The position numbers and the translations under genes are program-made. This document shows, piece after piece, positions 25,748-36,867 of a DNA stretch of 64,000 nt. How positions within the stretch are numbered: position 1 is the first letter of the stretch; every line of letters starts with the position of its first letter. The notes under the pieces are model-generated. The model was not told the DNA's origin. It ran no database searches and was given only the letters and a program-made list of their open reading frames with translations. Origin of the DNA: Amorphus coralli DSM 19760 (GTDB taxonomy: Bacteria > Pseudomonadota > Alphaproteobacteria > Rhizobiales > Amorphaceae); NCBI RefSeq assembly GCF_000374525.1, contig NZ_KB894570.1:835065-899064 (forward strand), given 5' to 3'.

Positions 25748-26504
25748 AGCAGACCATTTCCGGCTCAACAGCGAAGACCGGCGAGGCCGCCCTTCGCGCG
25801 GTCCACTCGACCGCCTATCGACACAGATCTCCCTTGCCCCCCGTTCGACCCGGCGCGCCATCGGCACCCCGCGGCCGGACGACATGTAGGATCCGTTTTC
25901 GGCGACACTGCGGCCAGACGCACGCGGTGCGCTGGATGCGGTGATTTTGACAGAGCACGCAGCCATGGCGGAGGCCGCCCAAAGGCCGGCACCTTCGCTT
26001 CCCCGTGTTCTGTTCGCCGAGACCGACACCGAAACATCCTCGTCCTGTTCGCAAACGGCCATCAGCCCACTGGCTGAACGCGGCCGGACCCGAAGGTCCA
26101 ATCGTTTGCTGGCAACACCGGTCGGCCCGGTTTGTGGCACAAAGGGGGCGAATGCCATGCCTGACGGGCCTTGCCGACGACTCCATCCGAGCGCTGTTGC
26201 AAAGACGACACAAGGTGTGGCGGCCGCGCGGCGACTTCGTGATGACGCGCGCCATCTGCGGCGGGATTCGGACACTGCAACCGCCCGCCTACCCCTGCAT
26301 TCTGCAGGCGCGTATCGCGCGCACTCGGGCGGGTAACCGAGTGCCGCCCTTGCCAAGATGCGGCCGAGAGGCGACATCCTCGTCGCGGCCGCCGGCGCGA
26401 GACCCGTCCCGCCGATCGGTTCGTCATCCCGCGCCGCGCATGCCAGACTTTGCCCGAGTGATTCGCTCGCTCCCCCGCTCCCGACCGAACTGGACCGACT
26501 GCCG
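25748..26504. other. Long intergenic region between exoR and parE
   Basis: 757 bp separate the divergent exoR and parE genes, the longest gap in the window. Open frames exist on both strands, but their translations are Arg/Pro/Ala-rich and look like high-GC chance frames. Small palindromes such as CCTGCA/TGCAGG (26294-26308) are present. It must contain the exoR and parE promoters and could hide a small RNA; nothing specific is recognised. Confidence 0.5.
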
Positions 26505-28574
26505 ATGTCGAAAAGCGACGATCTCTTTGCCGGCGTGCCTGACCAGGGCCCGTCCAAGTCCCCGGCTCCTGCGCAGCCACGGCGCCAGGCCGCCCGGCCG
26601 CAGGCCAGTGCCCGCCGCGCAGCCCCGGCGCCGCAGGATACCGACGGGGGCTACTCGGCAGCCGACATCGAGGTCCTTGAGGGTCTGGAGCCGGTCCGGC
26701 GCCGCCCGGGCATGTATATCGGCGGCACCGACGCCAAGGCGCTCCACCACCTGTTCGCCGAGGTGCTCGACAACTCGATGGACGAGGCCGTCGCCGGCCA
26801 CGCGACCCGCATCGAGGTTCACCTCGACGCCGACGGCAGCCTGTCGGTCGCCGACAACGGCCGCGGCATCCCGGTGGAGCCGCACCCGCGCTTTCCGGAC
26901 CGCTCGGCTCTGGAAGTGATCCTCACCACCCTGCACGCGGGCGGCAAGTTCGGCTCGAAGGCCTACGAGGCGTCGGGCGGCCTGCATGGCGTCGGCGTGT
27001 CAGTGGTGAACGCCCTCTCCTCCCGGCTCGACGTTGAGGTCGCGCGGGGCCGGCGCCTCTATCGCCAGAGCTTCGAACGCGGCCTGTCGCAGGGCCCGGT
27101 GGAGGACTGCGGCGAGGTGATGAACCGGCGCGGCACCACGGTCCGCTTCCTGCCGGACACCCAGATCTTCGGAACCAGCGCCCACTTCGATGCGACACGC
27201 GTCCTTCGCATGGCCCGCGCCAAGGCCTATCTCTTCGCCGGCGTGGAGATCCGCTGGAGCTGCTCGCCAGAGCTCGTTCGCGGCGACGATGTCCCGCAGG
27301 AGGCCGTCTTCAAGTTTCCCGGCGGCCTCGCCGACTATCTGGCCGAACGGCTCAAGGGCGAACGCCGCGTCGTCGAAGGCCTTTTCTCCGGCCGCGCCGG
27401 CGATGGCGGACGCCACGGCTCGGTGGAATGGGCCGTCGGCTTCGTGCTCTTCGACGGCTTCCTGCAGTCCTACTGCAACACCGTCCCGACGCCGGAGGGC
27501 GGCACCCACGAGCAGGGTCTGCGCGCAGCCCTCCTGAAGGGTCTCAAGGCGCACGCCGAACGCATCGGCCAGAAGAAGGCCGCCCAGGTCACTGCCGACG
27601 ACCTCATGGCGCTGACGGGTGGCATGCTGTCGGTGTTCGTGCGCGAGCCCGAATTCGTCGGCCAGACCAAGGATCGGCTGGCCTCTCAGGAGGCCGTCCG
27701 CATCGTCGAGCAGGCGGTGCGCGATTCCTTCGACCACTGGCTGGCCGAGGATCCGGCCCGCGCCGCCCAGCTTCTGGAGGCCGCCGTCGATCGGGCCGAG
27801 GAACGCCTGAAGCGCAAGCAGGAGCGCGACGTCCAGCGGCGCAGCGCCACCCGCAAGCTGCGGCTGCCCGGCAAGCTCGCCGACTGCACTGCGGGCCAGG
27901 CCTCCGGCACGGAGCTCTTCATCGTGGAGGGCGATTCGGCGGGCGGCTCCGCTAAGCAGGCTCGAAACCGCGCCACCCAGGCCGTGCTGCCGCTGCGCGG
28001 CAAGATCCTCAACGTCGCCAACGCCGGCCGCGACAAGCTGGCCCAGAACCAGCAGCTCTCCGACCTGATGCTGGCGCTCGGCTGCGGTACCCGCTCGGCC
28101 TTTCGGCTGGAGGACCTTCGCTACGAACGCATCATCATCATGACGGACGCCGACGTGGACGGCGCCCACATCGCCTCGCTGCTGATCACCTTCTTCTATC
28201 GGGAAATGCCGGGGATGATCCGCGGCGGCCGGCTCTATCTCGCCGCCCCGCCCCTCTACCGGATGACACAGGGCTCCAAGACGCTCTATGCGCGCGACGA
28301 CGCCCACCGCACCGAGCTTCTGCAGACCGAGTTCGACGCCAACAAGAAGATGGAGATCGGCCGCTTCAAGGGCCTTGGCGAAATGCTGCCCGGTCAGCTC
28401 AAGGAGACCACCATGAACCCGGCTTCGCGCACGCTGCTGCGGGTCATGGTGGACGACGATGTCGAGGCAACGAGCGACACGGTGGATCGGCTGATGGGCA
28501 ATAAGGCTGAGGCCCGCTTCGCCTTCATCCAGGAGCACGCCGCCTTCGCCGATCTCGACGCGCTGGACGTCTAG
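26505..28574 (+). CDS. parE: DNA topoisomerase IV subunit B
   Basis: A 689-residue GHKL ATPase subunit of topoisomerase IV, which decatenates daughter chromosomes with ParC. ATPase motifs are VLDNSMDEAV (87-96), DNGRGIP (117-123) and GGLHGVGVSVVN (158-169). The TOPRIM region has EGDSAGGSAKQARNR near 475 and the metal motif DADVDGAH near 547. The QAVLPLRGKILNVANAGRDK stretch and the sub-700 length favour ParE over GyrB. ATG 26505 begins MSKSDDLFAGV; the preceding 49 in-frame codons are ignored for lack of similarity. A Pro/Ala/Arg-rich segment precedes the ATPase core. Confidence 0.95.
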   Translation: MSKSDDLFAGVPDQGPSKSPAPAQPRRQAARPQASARRAAPAPQDTDGGYSAADIEVLEGLEPVRRRPGMYIGGTDAKALHHLFAEVLDNSMDEAVAGHATRIEVHLDADGSLSVADNGRGIPVEPHPRFPDRSALEVILTTLHAGGKFGSKAYEASGGLHGVGVSVVNALSSRLDVEVARGRRLYRQSFERGLSQGPVEDCGEVMNRRGTTVRFLPDTQIFGTSAHFDATRVLRMARAKAYLFAGVEIRWSCSPELVRGDDVPQEAVFKFPGGLADYLAERLKGERRVVEGLFSGRAGDGGRHGSVEWAVGFVLFDGFLQSYCNTVPTPEGGTHEQGLRAALLKGLKAHAERIGQKKAAQVTADDLMALTGGMLSVFVREPEFVGQTKDRLASQEAVRIVEQAVRDSFDHWLAEDPARAAQLLEAAVDRAEERLKRKQERDVQRRSATRKLRLPGKLADCTAGQASGTELFIVEGDSAGGSAKQARNRATQAVLPLRGKILNVANAGRDKLAQNQQLSDLMLALGCGTRSAFRLEDLRYERIIIMTDADVDGAHIASLLITFFYREMPGMIRGGRLYLAAPPLYRMTQGSKTLYARDDAHRTELLQTEFDANKKMEIGRFKGLGEMLPGQLKETTMNPASRTLLRVMVDDDVEATSDTVDRLMGNKAEARFAFIQEHAAFADLDALDV

Positions 28575-29143
28575 GCGCCGCCGTCTCGCGGGCCGACCTT
28601 CTCGTCCAGAAGCGGATCCCAGATGGTGTCCGTGGGCGCCGGCTCGCCGTGGTCGGCAACCCGGTGGCGGTAGGTCACGTTCACCCGCTTCGACGCGATG
28701 AAATACCAGCACAGCAGGGCGCAGAAGACGGCATAGATCGCCACCATCATGACAATACCGCCGACGAGGACCTCCTGTCGCGCCAGCCTCCGCGCACCCT
28801 CGACCGTTAGGGCCTCGAAGGCGAAGGTGGACGCCGCCAGCGCAAAGCCCAGAAAGCGCAACATCACCATTGGAACGATGAGCGATCCGAACAGGGGCGC
28901 CCGGGCGAAGCCGAGCATCGCCGTGCCGAACAGCATGAGGGCTGGCACGGCATCCACCCAGGCGACCTGACGGTCGAAGTAGCCAAAGAGCGAAGCGTAC
29001 CCCGCCGGTTCCGGCAGGACGAGCTCGAGCACGGCAACGACACCGCCCAGCGCGAACAGCGCCAGAAAGACGAGCAGCCAGCCCTTCACACCGTAGAGCG
29101 GATGGGCCTCCGCCTCGTTCATGGACAGCTGCCGCCAGGCCAT
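28571..29143 (-). CDS. DUF2569 family membrane protein
   Basis: A 190-residue protein with four predicted membrane helices. It begins near GVKGWLLVFLALFALGG (about 19-35), and a last helix ends in WYFIASKRVNVTYRH, the DUF2569-like ending. The cytoplasmic tail is short and acidic. No function is established for the family. ATG 29143 is supported by GGGAGG 8 nt upstream. It converges on parE, and the two stop codons share the palindrome CTAG (28571-28574). Confidence 0.8.
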   Translation of the reverse strand: MAWRQLSMNEAEAHPLYGVKGWLLVFLALFALGGVVAVLELVLPEPAGYASLFGYFDRQVAWVDAVPALMLFGTAMLGFARAPLFGSLIVPMVMLRFLGFALAASTFAFEALTVEGARRLARQEVLVGGIVMMVAIYAVFCALLCWYFIASKRVNVTYRHRVADHGEPAPTDTIWDPLLDEKVGPRDGGA

Positions 29144-29162
29144 TCCCGTCGCCTCCCTCGGG

Positions 29163-29870
29163 TCATACAGTATGCGGCAACTTCAGCCAGTCGGCGAGAG
29201 CTTCGGCCACAGCCTCGGGCTGCTCGAGTGTCGTCAGGTGGCCGGCATTCTCGATCGTCACCAGGGTGCTGTCGGGAAGCGCCTCGTGCATCTCCCGCGC
29301 GGCCGAGGGCGGCGTGATGGCATCCTCGTCGCCGACCACGACGAGCGTCGGCACCGTTATGCCTGGAACCAGACCCGAGATGTCGCGGCGGCCGAGCAGC
29401 GCCCGCTCCTGAGCCATGAAGATGTCCGCGCCCGTTTCTTCCGTCATCTGGCGGATGATCCGCACAAGGTCGGGGTCTTCCGCATTGTCAGGATGCAGCA
29501 GGCGCGGCGTGAGGACCGCAATCACCTCGTTCAGACCGCCGCTCGCGGCCATCTCCATCAGCTTGTGGCGAGCCGCCTTCTCGTCCTCGGTATCCGGCCG
29601 CATCTTGGTGTCGAGCAGCGCCAGCTTCGCGACTTCGTCGGGCGCCCTCAGGGCGATCTCCATCGCCACGTAGCCGCCCATGGAGAGACCGGCGAGCGAG
29701 AAGCGCGACGGCGCTTCGGCCAGAACCTTTTCCACGATGGCGTCCATCGTGTCGGGACCGCGAATGTCGGCCACGTGAATTGTCACGCGATCCTTCAGCT
29801 CGTTGATCACCGGCGTGAACAGGTGCTCGGTGCAGGCAAGGCCGGGAATAAAGACCAGAGGTTCCATCAT
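29163..29870 (-). CDS. Alpha/beta-fold hydrolase
   Basis: A 235-residue hydrolase beginning MMEPLVFIPGLACTEHLF. The nucleophile elbow is GLSMGGYVAME (Ser), the acid is probably in VVGDEDAITPP (Asp), and the catalytic His is in IENAGHLTTLEQPEAVAEAL. The fold is that of esterases and haloalkane dehalogenase relatives; the substrate is not predictable. ATG 29870 is preferred to the open extension up to 29936, which adds a Ser/Ala-rich stretch. It lies 19 bp upstream of the DUF2569 gene and may be cotranscribed with it. Confidence 0.85.
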   Translation of the reverse strand: MMEPLVFIPGLACTEHLFTPVINELKDRVTIHVADIRGPDTMDAIVEKVLAEAPSRFSLAGLSMGGYVAMEIALRAPDEVAKLALLDTKMRPDTEDEKAARHKLMEMAASGGLNEVIAVLTPRLLHPDNAEDPDLVRIIRQMTEETGADIFMAQERALLGRRDISGLVPGITVPTLVVVGDEDAITPPSAAREMHEALPDSTLVTIENAGHLTTLEQPEAVAEALADWLKLPHTV

Positions 29871-30084
29871 CGACGAGGCGCTCCAGCTGCCGCTTGCCGC
29901 CGGGCGGGTTGCTCCAGCGGTCACGCGGCCAGTCACGAGCCTCCTTCTGACCGGCGTGTCCGGTGGATGAAGGCCCGTCCTTCATGAAGTCGCGACCGCG
30001 CGATTCGTTCAGGCCGGCCGGCACGACCATCCAGCCGCCGACCGGCAGGGCGCAGGCTGAACCCGTGTCGTCACGGTGTCCGAG

Positions 30085-30828
30085 TCACGCCGCCCTGGCG
30101 ATGGCGAGAAAATCGCTCGCCTTGAGGCTGGCACCACCCACGAGAGCGCCATTGACGTGATCCACCGCCAGAAGCTCTGCGGCGTTGTCGGGCTTTACCG
30201 ATCCGCCGTAGAGGATTTTGATCGACTTGCCCGCCTCGCCGAAGCGCTCTTCCAGGGCCTTGCGGATCGCCGCATGGACCGAAGCCACGTCTTCCACTGT
30301 CGGCGTGCGGCCGGTGCCGATCGCCCAGACGGGCTCATAGGCGACAACGAGGGTATCGACGGTGGCGCCATCCGGCAGCGATCCGGCCAGCTGGCTTCCC
30401 ACGACGTCGAGTGTCCTGCCGGCGTCGCGCTCGGCCTCGGTCTCTCCGACGCAGGCGATCGCCACGAGGCCCGCCCGCCAGGCGGCCTCGACCTTTGCCT
30501 TCACCACGTCGTTGCTTTCGCCGTGATCGGCGCGCCGTTCCGAGTGGCCGACGATAACGAAGCCCGCACCGACATCCTTCAGCATCTCCGCGGAAATGTC
30601 GCCGGTGTGGGCCCCCTTCTCCGCCGGGTGGCAGTCCTGTCCGCCGACCGAGACGCCGGTGTGCTGCGCGCGCATGGCGAAGGCCGCGACCAGCGTCGCC
30701 GGCGGGCACAAGAGCAGCCCGACCGTGTCCGGAATCTCCGAGCGGCTCGCGATGACCGATTCGAGCTCCGCGATCGACGCCGCGAGACCATTCATTTTCC
30801 AGTTGCCGGCGATGAGCGTGGACGTCAC
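30085..30828 (-). CDS. tpiA: Triosephosphate isomerase
   Basis: A 247-residue glycolytic enzyme interconverting dihydroxyacetone phosphate and glyceraldehyde 3-phosphate. Active-site residues are visible: Lys in AGNWKMNG (near 10-13), His in [15 protein letters not shown] (near 95) and the catalytic Glu in [14 protein letters not shown] (near 165), with phosphate-gripping [10 protein letters not shown] near 205. GTG 30828 is set by GGAGGT 6 nt upstream; the frame open to 30996 is not family-like. It is divergent from ppiD. Confidence 0.97.
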   Translation of the reverse strand: MTSTLIAGNWKMNGLAASIAELESVIASRSEIPDTVGLLLCPPATLVAAFAMRAQHTGVSVGGQDCHPAEKGAHTGDISAEMLKDVGAGFVIVGHSERRADHGESNDVVKAKVEAAWRAGLVAIACVGETEAERDAGRTLDVVGSQLAGSLPDGATVDTLVVAYEPVWAIGTGRTPTVEDVASVHAAIRKALEERFGEAGKSIKILYGGSVKPDNAAELLAVDHVNGALVGGASLKASDFLAIARAA

Positions 30829-30922
30829 GCGCGTACCTCCTCCCGAACTCCTGCCGCGGGCCGGTCTGGCCCAGCGATCCCGGGGGCAAAGAAAAACCCT
30901 GAACGGGTCAAAGTCCACACGC

Positions 30923-30951
30923 TTGCCGCGCGCGGACACGCTTTCTATGAT
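30923..30951 (+). promoter_or_regulatory. Sigma-70-type promoter for ppiD
   Basis: TTGCCG (30923-30928), a 17-bp spacer and TATGAT (30946-30951) match the housekeeping promoter pattern well. Transcription should start near 30958, giving a leader of about 44 nt before the ppiD ATG at 31002. Confidence 0.6.
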
Positions 30952-31001
30952 CCGCGGCCTCGACGAACCCCCTGGAACCCTAAAACGGTCAACCATTCTC
31001 C

Positions 31002-32900
31002 ATGCTCACGCAAATGCGGCGCGGCGCCGGCACCTGGGTCGCCAAGCTCTTCATCGCCCTTCTCGTCGTCAGCTTCGGCATCTGGGGGATCGCCGATATC
31101 TTCCGCGGATTCGGAGTGAACCAGCTCGCCAAGGTGGGTGACACCGAAATCACCGCCGTGGAGTTCCAGCGCGACTACCAGCGCGCCATCCAGCGGCTCA
31201 GCCAGCAGATGGGCCGGCCGATCCCCGCCGACGAGGCGATCAGCTACGGCCTGCCGCAGCAGATCCTGTCGACGCTCGCCACGGATGCGCTGCTGACCGA
31301 CGCGGCCACCGATTTCGGCGTCAATGTGGGCGACGAACGGGTGGCGGAGCAGATCCGCGAGCAGCAGGCTTTCCGCGGCCCGTCCGGCCAGTTCGACCGC
31401 ACCCAGTTCCAGCGGATCCTCGCCAACAACGGCATGACCGAGGACGCCTACATCGAGGACGAGCGCAAGCGGATGGACCGGCGCCAGCTGGTCGACGGCC
31501 TGTTCGGCGGCCTCGACGTGCCGACGCCTTATCTCGAGGCGATCAACGAGTATCGCAACGAGCAGCGCACGGTGCGCTACTTCGTGATTTCCAGTGACGC
31601 GCTGCCGGCGCTGGCCGATCCGACCGAGGAGGAGCTCGTCTCCTTCTACGACGACAACAAGGCGCAGTTCGCGGCTCCGGAATACCGCTCCCTGACGCTG
31701 CTGCGCGCCAACGCCGAAGCGCTCGCCGACCCCTCTTCCGTCAGCGACGATGACGCCCGAGCCACCTATGAGCGCGCCACCGGCCGCTTCGGCACGCCGG
31801 AGACGCGTCAGGTCCAGCAGATCGTGTTCCCGGACGAGGCCGCCGCCGAAGCCGCTCGCGACAGCCTGGAGAACGGCGCCTCGATGGAAGAGGTCGCCGC
31901 CAGCGAGGGCCGGACCCTGGCCGACGTCGACCTGGGCAGCGTTTCCCGCGACGAGATCGTCGACGAGGCGGTGGCCGATGCTGCGTTCGGCATGGACGGG
32001 CCCGGCGTTGCAATCGTCGACGGCCGCTTCGGCACGGTGCTGGTGCGCGTTGCCGGCATCGAGCCCGCCCAGCGCCAGCCCTTCGAGGAGGTCGCCGACC
32101 AGATCCGCCAAGAGATCGCCACCGAAGACGCCCAGCGCGAGGTGATCGACCTTTACGATTCCATCGAGGACGCCTTCGCCGGCGGCGCCACCATGACGGA
32201 GGTCGCCCAGCGCTTCGGCCTCGACCTGCGCACCGTCGAGGCCGTCGACCAGGCCGGCAACGCGCCCGACGGCACGCCGGTCGAGCTGCCCGCCAAGAGC
32301 GAGCTCCTCGGCGACGCCTTCGGTACCGAGCCCGGTGTCGACAACCCGCCGATCCAGGTCGCCCAGGCGGACTATCTCTGGTACCGGGTCGCCGACATCA
32401 TCCCGGCCCGCGACCGCGAGCTCGACGAGGTGCGCGGCCAGGTACTGGCCGCCTGGACGCAGGACGCGCTTTCCACCCAGGCGCAGGACCTCGCGACGGA
32501 AGCGGTGACGCGCATCCGCAACGGCGAGACCATGGAGGCCGTGGCGGAAGCCATGGACACCTCCGTGCAGGCCTCCGAGCCCTTCACCCGCGAGGGGTCC
32601 GCGCCCGGGTTGCCGGCCGCCGCCATTTCCGCCGCTTTCGAGGGCCCGCAGGGCACCGTGGACGCGGTCACCGGCGCCAATGGCGGCCGGGTGGTGCTGG
32701 AAGTCGCCTCGGTAGACAAGCCGGCCTTCTTCGCGGAGGCGGCCGACAACGAGCCTGCCCGGCAGCGCCTGCAGCGCTCCCTCGGCGACGGTCTCGTGAG
32801 CGAGTACGTGGCGGCGCTGGAACGCGAACGCGGCGTTCAGGTGAACCAGCAGATGCTCAACCAGATCGTCGGGGCTCCCAACTCCGACTTCGGCAGCTGA
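31002..32900 (+). CDS. ppiD: PpiD/SurA-like periplasmic folding chaperone with parvulin domain
   Basis: A 632-residue membrane-anchored protein. A single N-terminal helix (about 13-34, [20 protein letters not shown]) is followed by a SurA_N-type chaperone region. A PPIC-like parvulin domain lies at about 265-365 ([16 protein letters not shown] ... [10 protein letters not shown]). A second chaperone-like segment reaches the C-terminus. It helps outer-membrane proteins fold as they leave the Sec channel. In alphaproteobacteria this gene commonly sits between tpiA (divergent) and trpD, as here. The parvulin core looks diverged, and isomerase activity is uncertain. Confidence 0.9.
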   Translation: MLTQMRRGAGTWVAKLFIALLVVSFGIWGIADIFRGFGVNQLAKVGDTEITAVEFQRDYQRAIQRLSQQMGRPIPADEAISYGLPQQILSTLATDALLTDAATDFGVNVGDERVAEQIREQQAFRGPSGQFDRTQFQRILANNGMTEDAYIEDERKRMDRRQLVDGLFGGLDVPTPYLEAINEYRNEQRTVRYFVISSDALPALADPTEEELVSFYDDNKAQFAAPEYRSLTLLRANAEALADPSSVSDDDARATYERATGRFGTPETRQVQQIVFPDEAAAEAARDSLENGASMEEVAASEGRTLADVDLGSVSRDEIVDEAVADAAFGMDGPGVAIVDGRFGTVLVRVAGIEPAQRQPFEEVADQIRQEIATEDAQREVIDLYDSIEDAFAGGATMTEVAQRFGLDLRTVEAVDQAGNAPDGTPVELPAKSELLGDAFGTEPGVDNPPIQVAQADYLWYRVADIIPARDRELDEVRGQVLAAWTQDALSTQAQDLATEAVTRIRNGETMEAVAEAMDTSVQASEPFTREGSAPGLPAAAISAAFEGPQGTVDAVTGANGGRVVLEVASVDKPAFFAEAADNEPARQRLQRSLGDGLVSEYVAALERERGVQVNQQMLNQIVGAPNSDFGS

Positions 32901-33110
32901 TCCGCCGGGCGGGCGGGGCGTGACCCCGGCCGCACTTTGAGATAGTCCAGTTGAGCCTCGGGGCGCGCGACGGTGGTGCCGCGCCTGCCCCGGGCACGAA
33001 TCCGGAACGGCTTGGCCGGGCCGCGCGGCGGCCAGCCTCTCCGGTCGACGAGAGACGATCACGCAGCGCGCGTCCCGCCGGACGGGGCGCGATCCACGGG
33101 GGAAGCCGCG

Positions 33111-34124
33111 ATGTCGGACATGAAGGGCCTGGTCAACACGGTGGCGCAGGGCGAGACCCTCTCGCGGACCGACGCCCGGCGGGCCTTCGACATCATGATG
33201 TCCGGCGAGGCGACGCCCTCCCAGATGGGCGGCCTGCTGATGGCATTGCGGGTGCGCGGCGAGACCACCGACGAGATCGCCGGCGCGGTGGAAACCATGC
33301 GCGAGAAGATGCTGCGAGTGGATGCCCCGGCCGATGCGATCGACATCGTCGGCACCGGCGGCGACGCCAAGGGCAGCTACAACGTGTCCACCTGCACGGC
33401 CTTCGTGGTCGCCGGCGCCGGCATCCCCGTCGCCAAGCATGGCAATCGGGCTCTCTCGTCGAAGTCCGGTGCGGCCGACGTGCTCGCCGCCCTGGGCATC
33501 AACATCGAGCTAGGCCCCGGCACCATCGCCCGCTGCATCCGCGAGGCCGGTGTCGGCTTCATGTTCGCGCCGGCCCACCATGCCGCGATGAAGCATGTCG
33601 GCCCGACCCGGGTGGAGCTCGGCACCCGCACGATCTTCAACATCCTCGGCCCGTTATCGAACCCGGCCGGCGTGAAGCGCCAGCTCGTCGGCGTCTTCGA
33701 TGGCCGCTGGGTGGAGCCCATCGCACGCGCGCTCGCCGAGCTCGGCACCGAGAAGGCCTGGGTGGTCCACGGCACCGACGGCCTCGACGAGATCACCGTC
33801 ACGGCGGAGACCCAGGTGGCCTCCGTCGACGGCGGCGAGGTGACCACATTCACCGTGAAGCCGGAGGATGCCGGCCTGCCGCGCTGGCCGCTGGAAACGC
33901 TGATCGGCAGCGATGCTCACAAAAACGCCACAGCCCTGCGCGAGGTGCTTGAGGGGAAGGCCGGAGCCTACCGCGACATCGTGCTGATGAACGCGGCCGC
34001 CGCCTTCATCGTCGCCGACCGGGTCGACACGCTCCAGGAAGGAGCGACACTCGCGGCGGAAACCATCGACAGCGGCCGGGCACTGGACGTGCTGGGCCGG
34101 CTGGTGGCGTCATCGAACGAGTAG
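33111..34124 (+). CDS. trpD: Anthranilate phosphoribosyltransferase
   Basis: A 337-residue enzyme of tryptophan synthesis that joins anthranilate to phosphoribosyl pyrophosphate. Family motifs are [20 protein letters not shown] near 80-99, [21 protein letters not shown] near 110-130 and [21 protein letters not shown] near 160-180. ATG 33111 has GGGGGAA 6 nt upstream. The 3-bp gap to trpC indicates an operon. No trpG is upstream, in keeping with the fused trpE(G) of Hyphomicrobiales located elsewhere. Confidence 0.97.
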   Translation: MSDMKGLVNTVAQGETLSRTDARRAFDIMMSGEATPSQMGGLLMALRVRGETTDEIAGAVETMREKMLRVDAPADAIDIVGTGGDAKGSYNVSTCTAFVVAGAGIPVAKHGNRALSSKSGAADVLAALGINIELGPGTIARCIREAGVGFMFAPAHHAAMKHVGPTRVELGTRTIFNILGPLSNPAGVKRQLVGVFDGRWVEPIARALAELGTEKAWVVHGTDGLDEITVTAETQVASVDGGEVTTFTVKPEDAGLPRWPLETLIGSDAHKNATALREVLEGKAGAYRDIVLMNAAAAFIVADRVDTLQEGATLAAETIDSGRALDVLGRLVASSNE

Positions 34125-34127
34125 TGC

Positions 34128-34949
34128 ATGAGCGATATTCTCACCAAGATCGAAGCGTACAAGCGCGACGAGATCGAAGCCGCGAAAGAGGTCCGTCCGC
34201 TTTCCGTGCTCGAGGACCTGGCGCGCGACGCTCCCGCCCCGCGCGGGTTCCGGGCCGCGCTGGAAGCAGCCGTTGCTTCCGGCCGCCCCGGCCTGATCGC
34301 CGAGGTCAAGAAGGCCTCCCCCTCCAAGGGCGTTATCCGCGAGGATTTCGATCCCGCAGCGCTGGCGGAGGCCTATGAGGCCGGCGGCGCGACCTGCCTG
34401 TCCGTGCTGACCGACGAGCCATCCTTCCAGGGTGCCCCGGAATTCCTGCGCGATGCGCGCGCCGCCTGCGCGCTGCCGGTGCTGCGCAAGGATTTCATGT
34501 TCGACACCTATCAGGTGTTCGAGGCCCGGGCCTGGGGCGCCGACGCGATCCTGGTGATCATGGCCGCAGTCGACGACGACACCGCCCTTCGGCTGGTGGA
34601 GACCGCTCACAATCTCGGCATGGATGCCCTCATCGAGGTGCATGACGCGGACGAACTGGCCCGCGCCGTCGACATCCCGGCGGTCCTGATCGGCATCAAC
34701 AACCGCAACCTGCGCACCTTCGAGACCGCGCTGGAGACCACCGAGACGCTGGCGCCGCGCGTGCCGGGCAACCGTCTGATCGTCGGCGAGTCCGGCATCT
34801 CAGAGCCCGACCACATCGCCCGGCTGACCAATGTCGGCGTGAGCGCGTTCCTGGTCGGCGAGAGCCTGATGCGCCAGGACGACGTGGAAGGCGCCACGCG
34901 GACGCTGCTCGATGGCGCAAGCCTCGGCGTCCGTCTGGCCGCCGAGTAG
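34128..34949 (+). CDS. trpC: Indole-3-glycerol phosphate synthase
   Basis: A 273-residue TIM-barrel enzyme closing the indole ring. Visible marks: [21 protein letters not shown] near 52-72, [17 protein letters not shown] near 88-104, [21 protein letters not shown] near 120-140, [11 protein letters not shown] near 187-197 and VGESGIS near 223. It is monofunctional, without fused TrpF. It is tightly packed after trpD and 12 bp before moaC. Confidence 0.97.
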   Translation: MSDILTKIEAYKRDEIEAAKEVRPLSVLEDLARDAPAPRGFRAALEAAVASGRPGLIAEVKKASPSKGVIREDFDPAALAEAYEAGGATCLSVLTDEPSFQGAPEFLRDARAACALPVLRKDFMFDTYQVFEARAWGADAILVIMAAVDDDTALRLVETAHNLGMDALIEVHDADELARAVDIPAVLIGINNRNLRTFETALETTETLAPRVPGNRLIVGESGISEPDHIARLTNVGVSAFLVGESLMRQDDVEGATRTLLDGASLGVRLAAE

Positions 34950-34961
34950 CGCCCGCGCGCC

Positions 34962-35453
34962 ATGGCCGGATCGACGCTCACCCACCTCGACGAGACCGGC
35001 GCGGCCCGCATGGTCGATGTGTCGGAGAAAGCCGTCACCCGGCGCGAAGCCACTGCCACCGGCTCGGTCGCGATGCTCCCGGAGACGCTGGAGCTGATCC
35101 TTGCCGGTGACCTGAAGAAGGGCGACGTCTTCGCCACCGCGCGGATTGCCGGGATCATGGCGGCCAAGCGCACCCACGACCTGATACCGCTCTGCCACCC
35201 GCTGGCGCTGTCCTCCGTCAAGGTGGACATCGACGTCGACAAGCTGCTGCCCGGACTTGTGGTCACGGCAACCGTCGCACTCGACGGCAAGACCGGCGTG
35301 GAAATGGAAGCGCTGACCGCGGCCAGCGTCGCCTGTCTCACCATCTACGACATGGCCAAGGCGGTTGAGCGCGGCATGGTGATCGGCGACATCCGCGTCG
35401 TCGCCAAGTCCGGCGGGCGCTCGGGCGACTACCGCTCGGAGCCGACCGCGTGA
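34962..35453 (+). CDS. moaC: Cyclic pyranopterin monophosphate synthase MoaC
   Basis: A 163-residue enzyme of molybdenum cofactor synthesis that converts the MoaA product into cyclic pyranopterin phosphate. The full family core is present: [20 protein letters not shown] near the start, [19 protein letters not shown] near 63-81, and [21 protein letters not shown] near 108-128. Its stop overlaps the moeA start by 4 nt, so the two are translated together. Confidence 0.97.
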   Translation: MAGSTLTHLDETGAARMVDVSEKAVTRREATATGSVAMLPETLELILAGDLKKGDVFATARIAGIMAAKRTHDLIPLCHPLALSSVKVDIDVDKLLPGLVVTATVALDGKTGVEMEALTAASVACLTIYDMAKAVERGMVIGDIRVVAKSGGRSGDYRSEPTA

Positions 35454-36658
35454 GCCTGCTTCCCGTCCGGGAGGCCCGGGCCCGGGTCCTGGCCGACGCG
35501 GATCTCATTGGCGTGGTGGACGTCCCGCTCGCAGAGGCAGCCGGACGGATCCTCGCACGCGATCTCTCCGCCACCCGCCGGCAGCCCCCCTTTCCGGCAT
35601 CCGCCATGGACGGCTACGCGGTGCGGGCCGCCGATGCGCTGGAAATCGGCGCGACCCTGCGGCTGGTCGGCGCCTCGGTAGCCGGCAGGCGCTATCCCGG
35701 CACGCTGGGCGCGGGCGAGACGGTCCGTATCTTCACCGGGGCTCCGGTTCCCGACGGTGCCGATACGATCCTCATTCAGGAAAACGCCGAGATCATCGAC
35801 GATGCGACCGTCCGCGTCGCCGTGCCGGTCGAGCCGGGCCGCCACATCCGTCGCGATGGCCTCGACTTTGAAACCGGCGACAAGCTGCTCATGGCCGGCA
35901 CCCGTCTCCACGCCCGGCACATCGCGCTGGCTGCGGCCATGAACCACCCGGCGCTTCCCGTGGCCCGCGCGCCCCGGGTCGGCCTGATCGCCACGGGCGA
36001 CGAGCTGGTCGCGCCAGGCGACGTTCCGGGCCCCGACCAGATCGTCGCCTCCAACACGCCTGCGCTCGCCGCGATGATCGCGGCGGCCGGCGGCGAACCG
36101 GTTGATCTCGGCATCGTCCGCGACAACGCGGAGGACACGGTCGCCGCCCTGAGTGCCGGGCGTGAGCGTGGCGTCGACGTCCTCGTCACCATGGGGGGCG
36201 CCTCGGTCGGCGACCATGATCTCGTCCGGCAGGCATTCGGGGATGTGGGCATGGACCTGGGCTTCTGGCGCATCGCCATGCGGCCGGGAAAGCCGCTGAT
36301 CTTCGGCCATCTCGGCCCCATCCGGGTGCTCGGCCTGCCCGGCAACCCGGTGTCCAGCCTGGTCTGCGCCGAGCTGTTTCTGGTACCGCTGATCCGCGCC
36401 CTGCAGGGCGACGACAATCCCGGCCCGCATTTCGAGCAAGCGGTGCTCACCGAGCCCATGCGCGCCAACGACGGGCGGGAAGACTATGTCCGGGCCCGCC
36501 TCACGATCCGGGACGGGGCACTGCCCGAGGCAACGCCCTTCTCGCTGCAGGATTCGTCGATGCTTTCGACCCTGTCGGCCTCGGGCGCGCTGATCGTCCG
36601 TCCGCCGAACGCGCCGGAAGCCGACGCCGGCAGCGTCTGCCGCATTCTCCGGCTCTGA
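35450..36658 (+). CDS. moeA: Molybdopterin molybdenumtransferase MoeA
   Basis: A 402-residue enzyme that inserts molybdate into adenylated molybdopterin. The substrate-gripping [15 protein letters not shown] lies near 45-59. The central MoCF-binding domain has [11 protein letters not shown] near 182-192 and [14 protein letters not shown] near 245-258; [12 protein letters not shown] near 297 and a C-terminal beta domain complete the fold. GTG 35450 overlaps moaC in a GTGA arrangement. moaC-moeA next to trpDC and lexA is the Hyphomicrobiales order. Confidence 0.95.
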   Translation: MSLLPVREARARVLADADLIGVVDVPLAEAAGRILARDLSATRRQPPFPASAMDGYAVRAADALEIGATLRLVGASVAGRRYPGTLGAGETVRIFTGAPVPDGADTILIQENAEIIDDATVRVAVPVEPGRHIRRDGLDFETGDKLLMAGTRLHARHIALAAAMNHPALPVARAPRVGLIATGDELVAPGDVPGPDQIVASNTPALAAMIAAAGGEPVDLGIVRDNAEDTVAALSAGRERGVDVLVTMGGASVGDHDLVRQAFGDVGMDLGFWRIAMRPGKPLIFGHLGPIRVLGLPGNPVSSLVCAELFLVPLIRALQGDDNPGPHFEQAVLTEPMRANDGREDYVRARLTIRDGALPEATPFSLQDSSMLSTLSASGALIVRPPNAPEADAGSVCRILRL

Positions 36659-36867
36659 GCCGTCGAGCCCCTTTCCCGGCAAAGCTTTCGCTTCCGTCCC
36701 GCCCGAGAATCGCGGACAGTCCCTCGCGTGCGTGGCAGCCTGCGCCCGGCCAGTCCGACGCACCCCTGCGACCCCCGGTTGCCATCCAGCCGGCATTCTG
36801 TCTGCAAAAGGCCGCGCACGCTCTGTTCCCGCTCTGCCCCAACGCATCGGCAACCAAACATTAACCC

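Noticed and set aside
25953..25958. TTGACA hexamer in the exoR-parE gap as a promoter
   Set aside because: No acceptable -10 element lies 16-18 bp downstream.
26350..26378. TTGCCA-N17-GACATC upstream of parE
   Set aside because: The -10 hexamer matches the consensus at only two positions, too weak to list as a promoter.
30945..33440. 831-codon reverse open frame antisense to ppiD
   Set aside because: Composition is His/Gly/Val/Arg-rich and it mirrors the codon pattern of ppiD; no recognisable domain.
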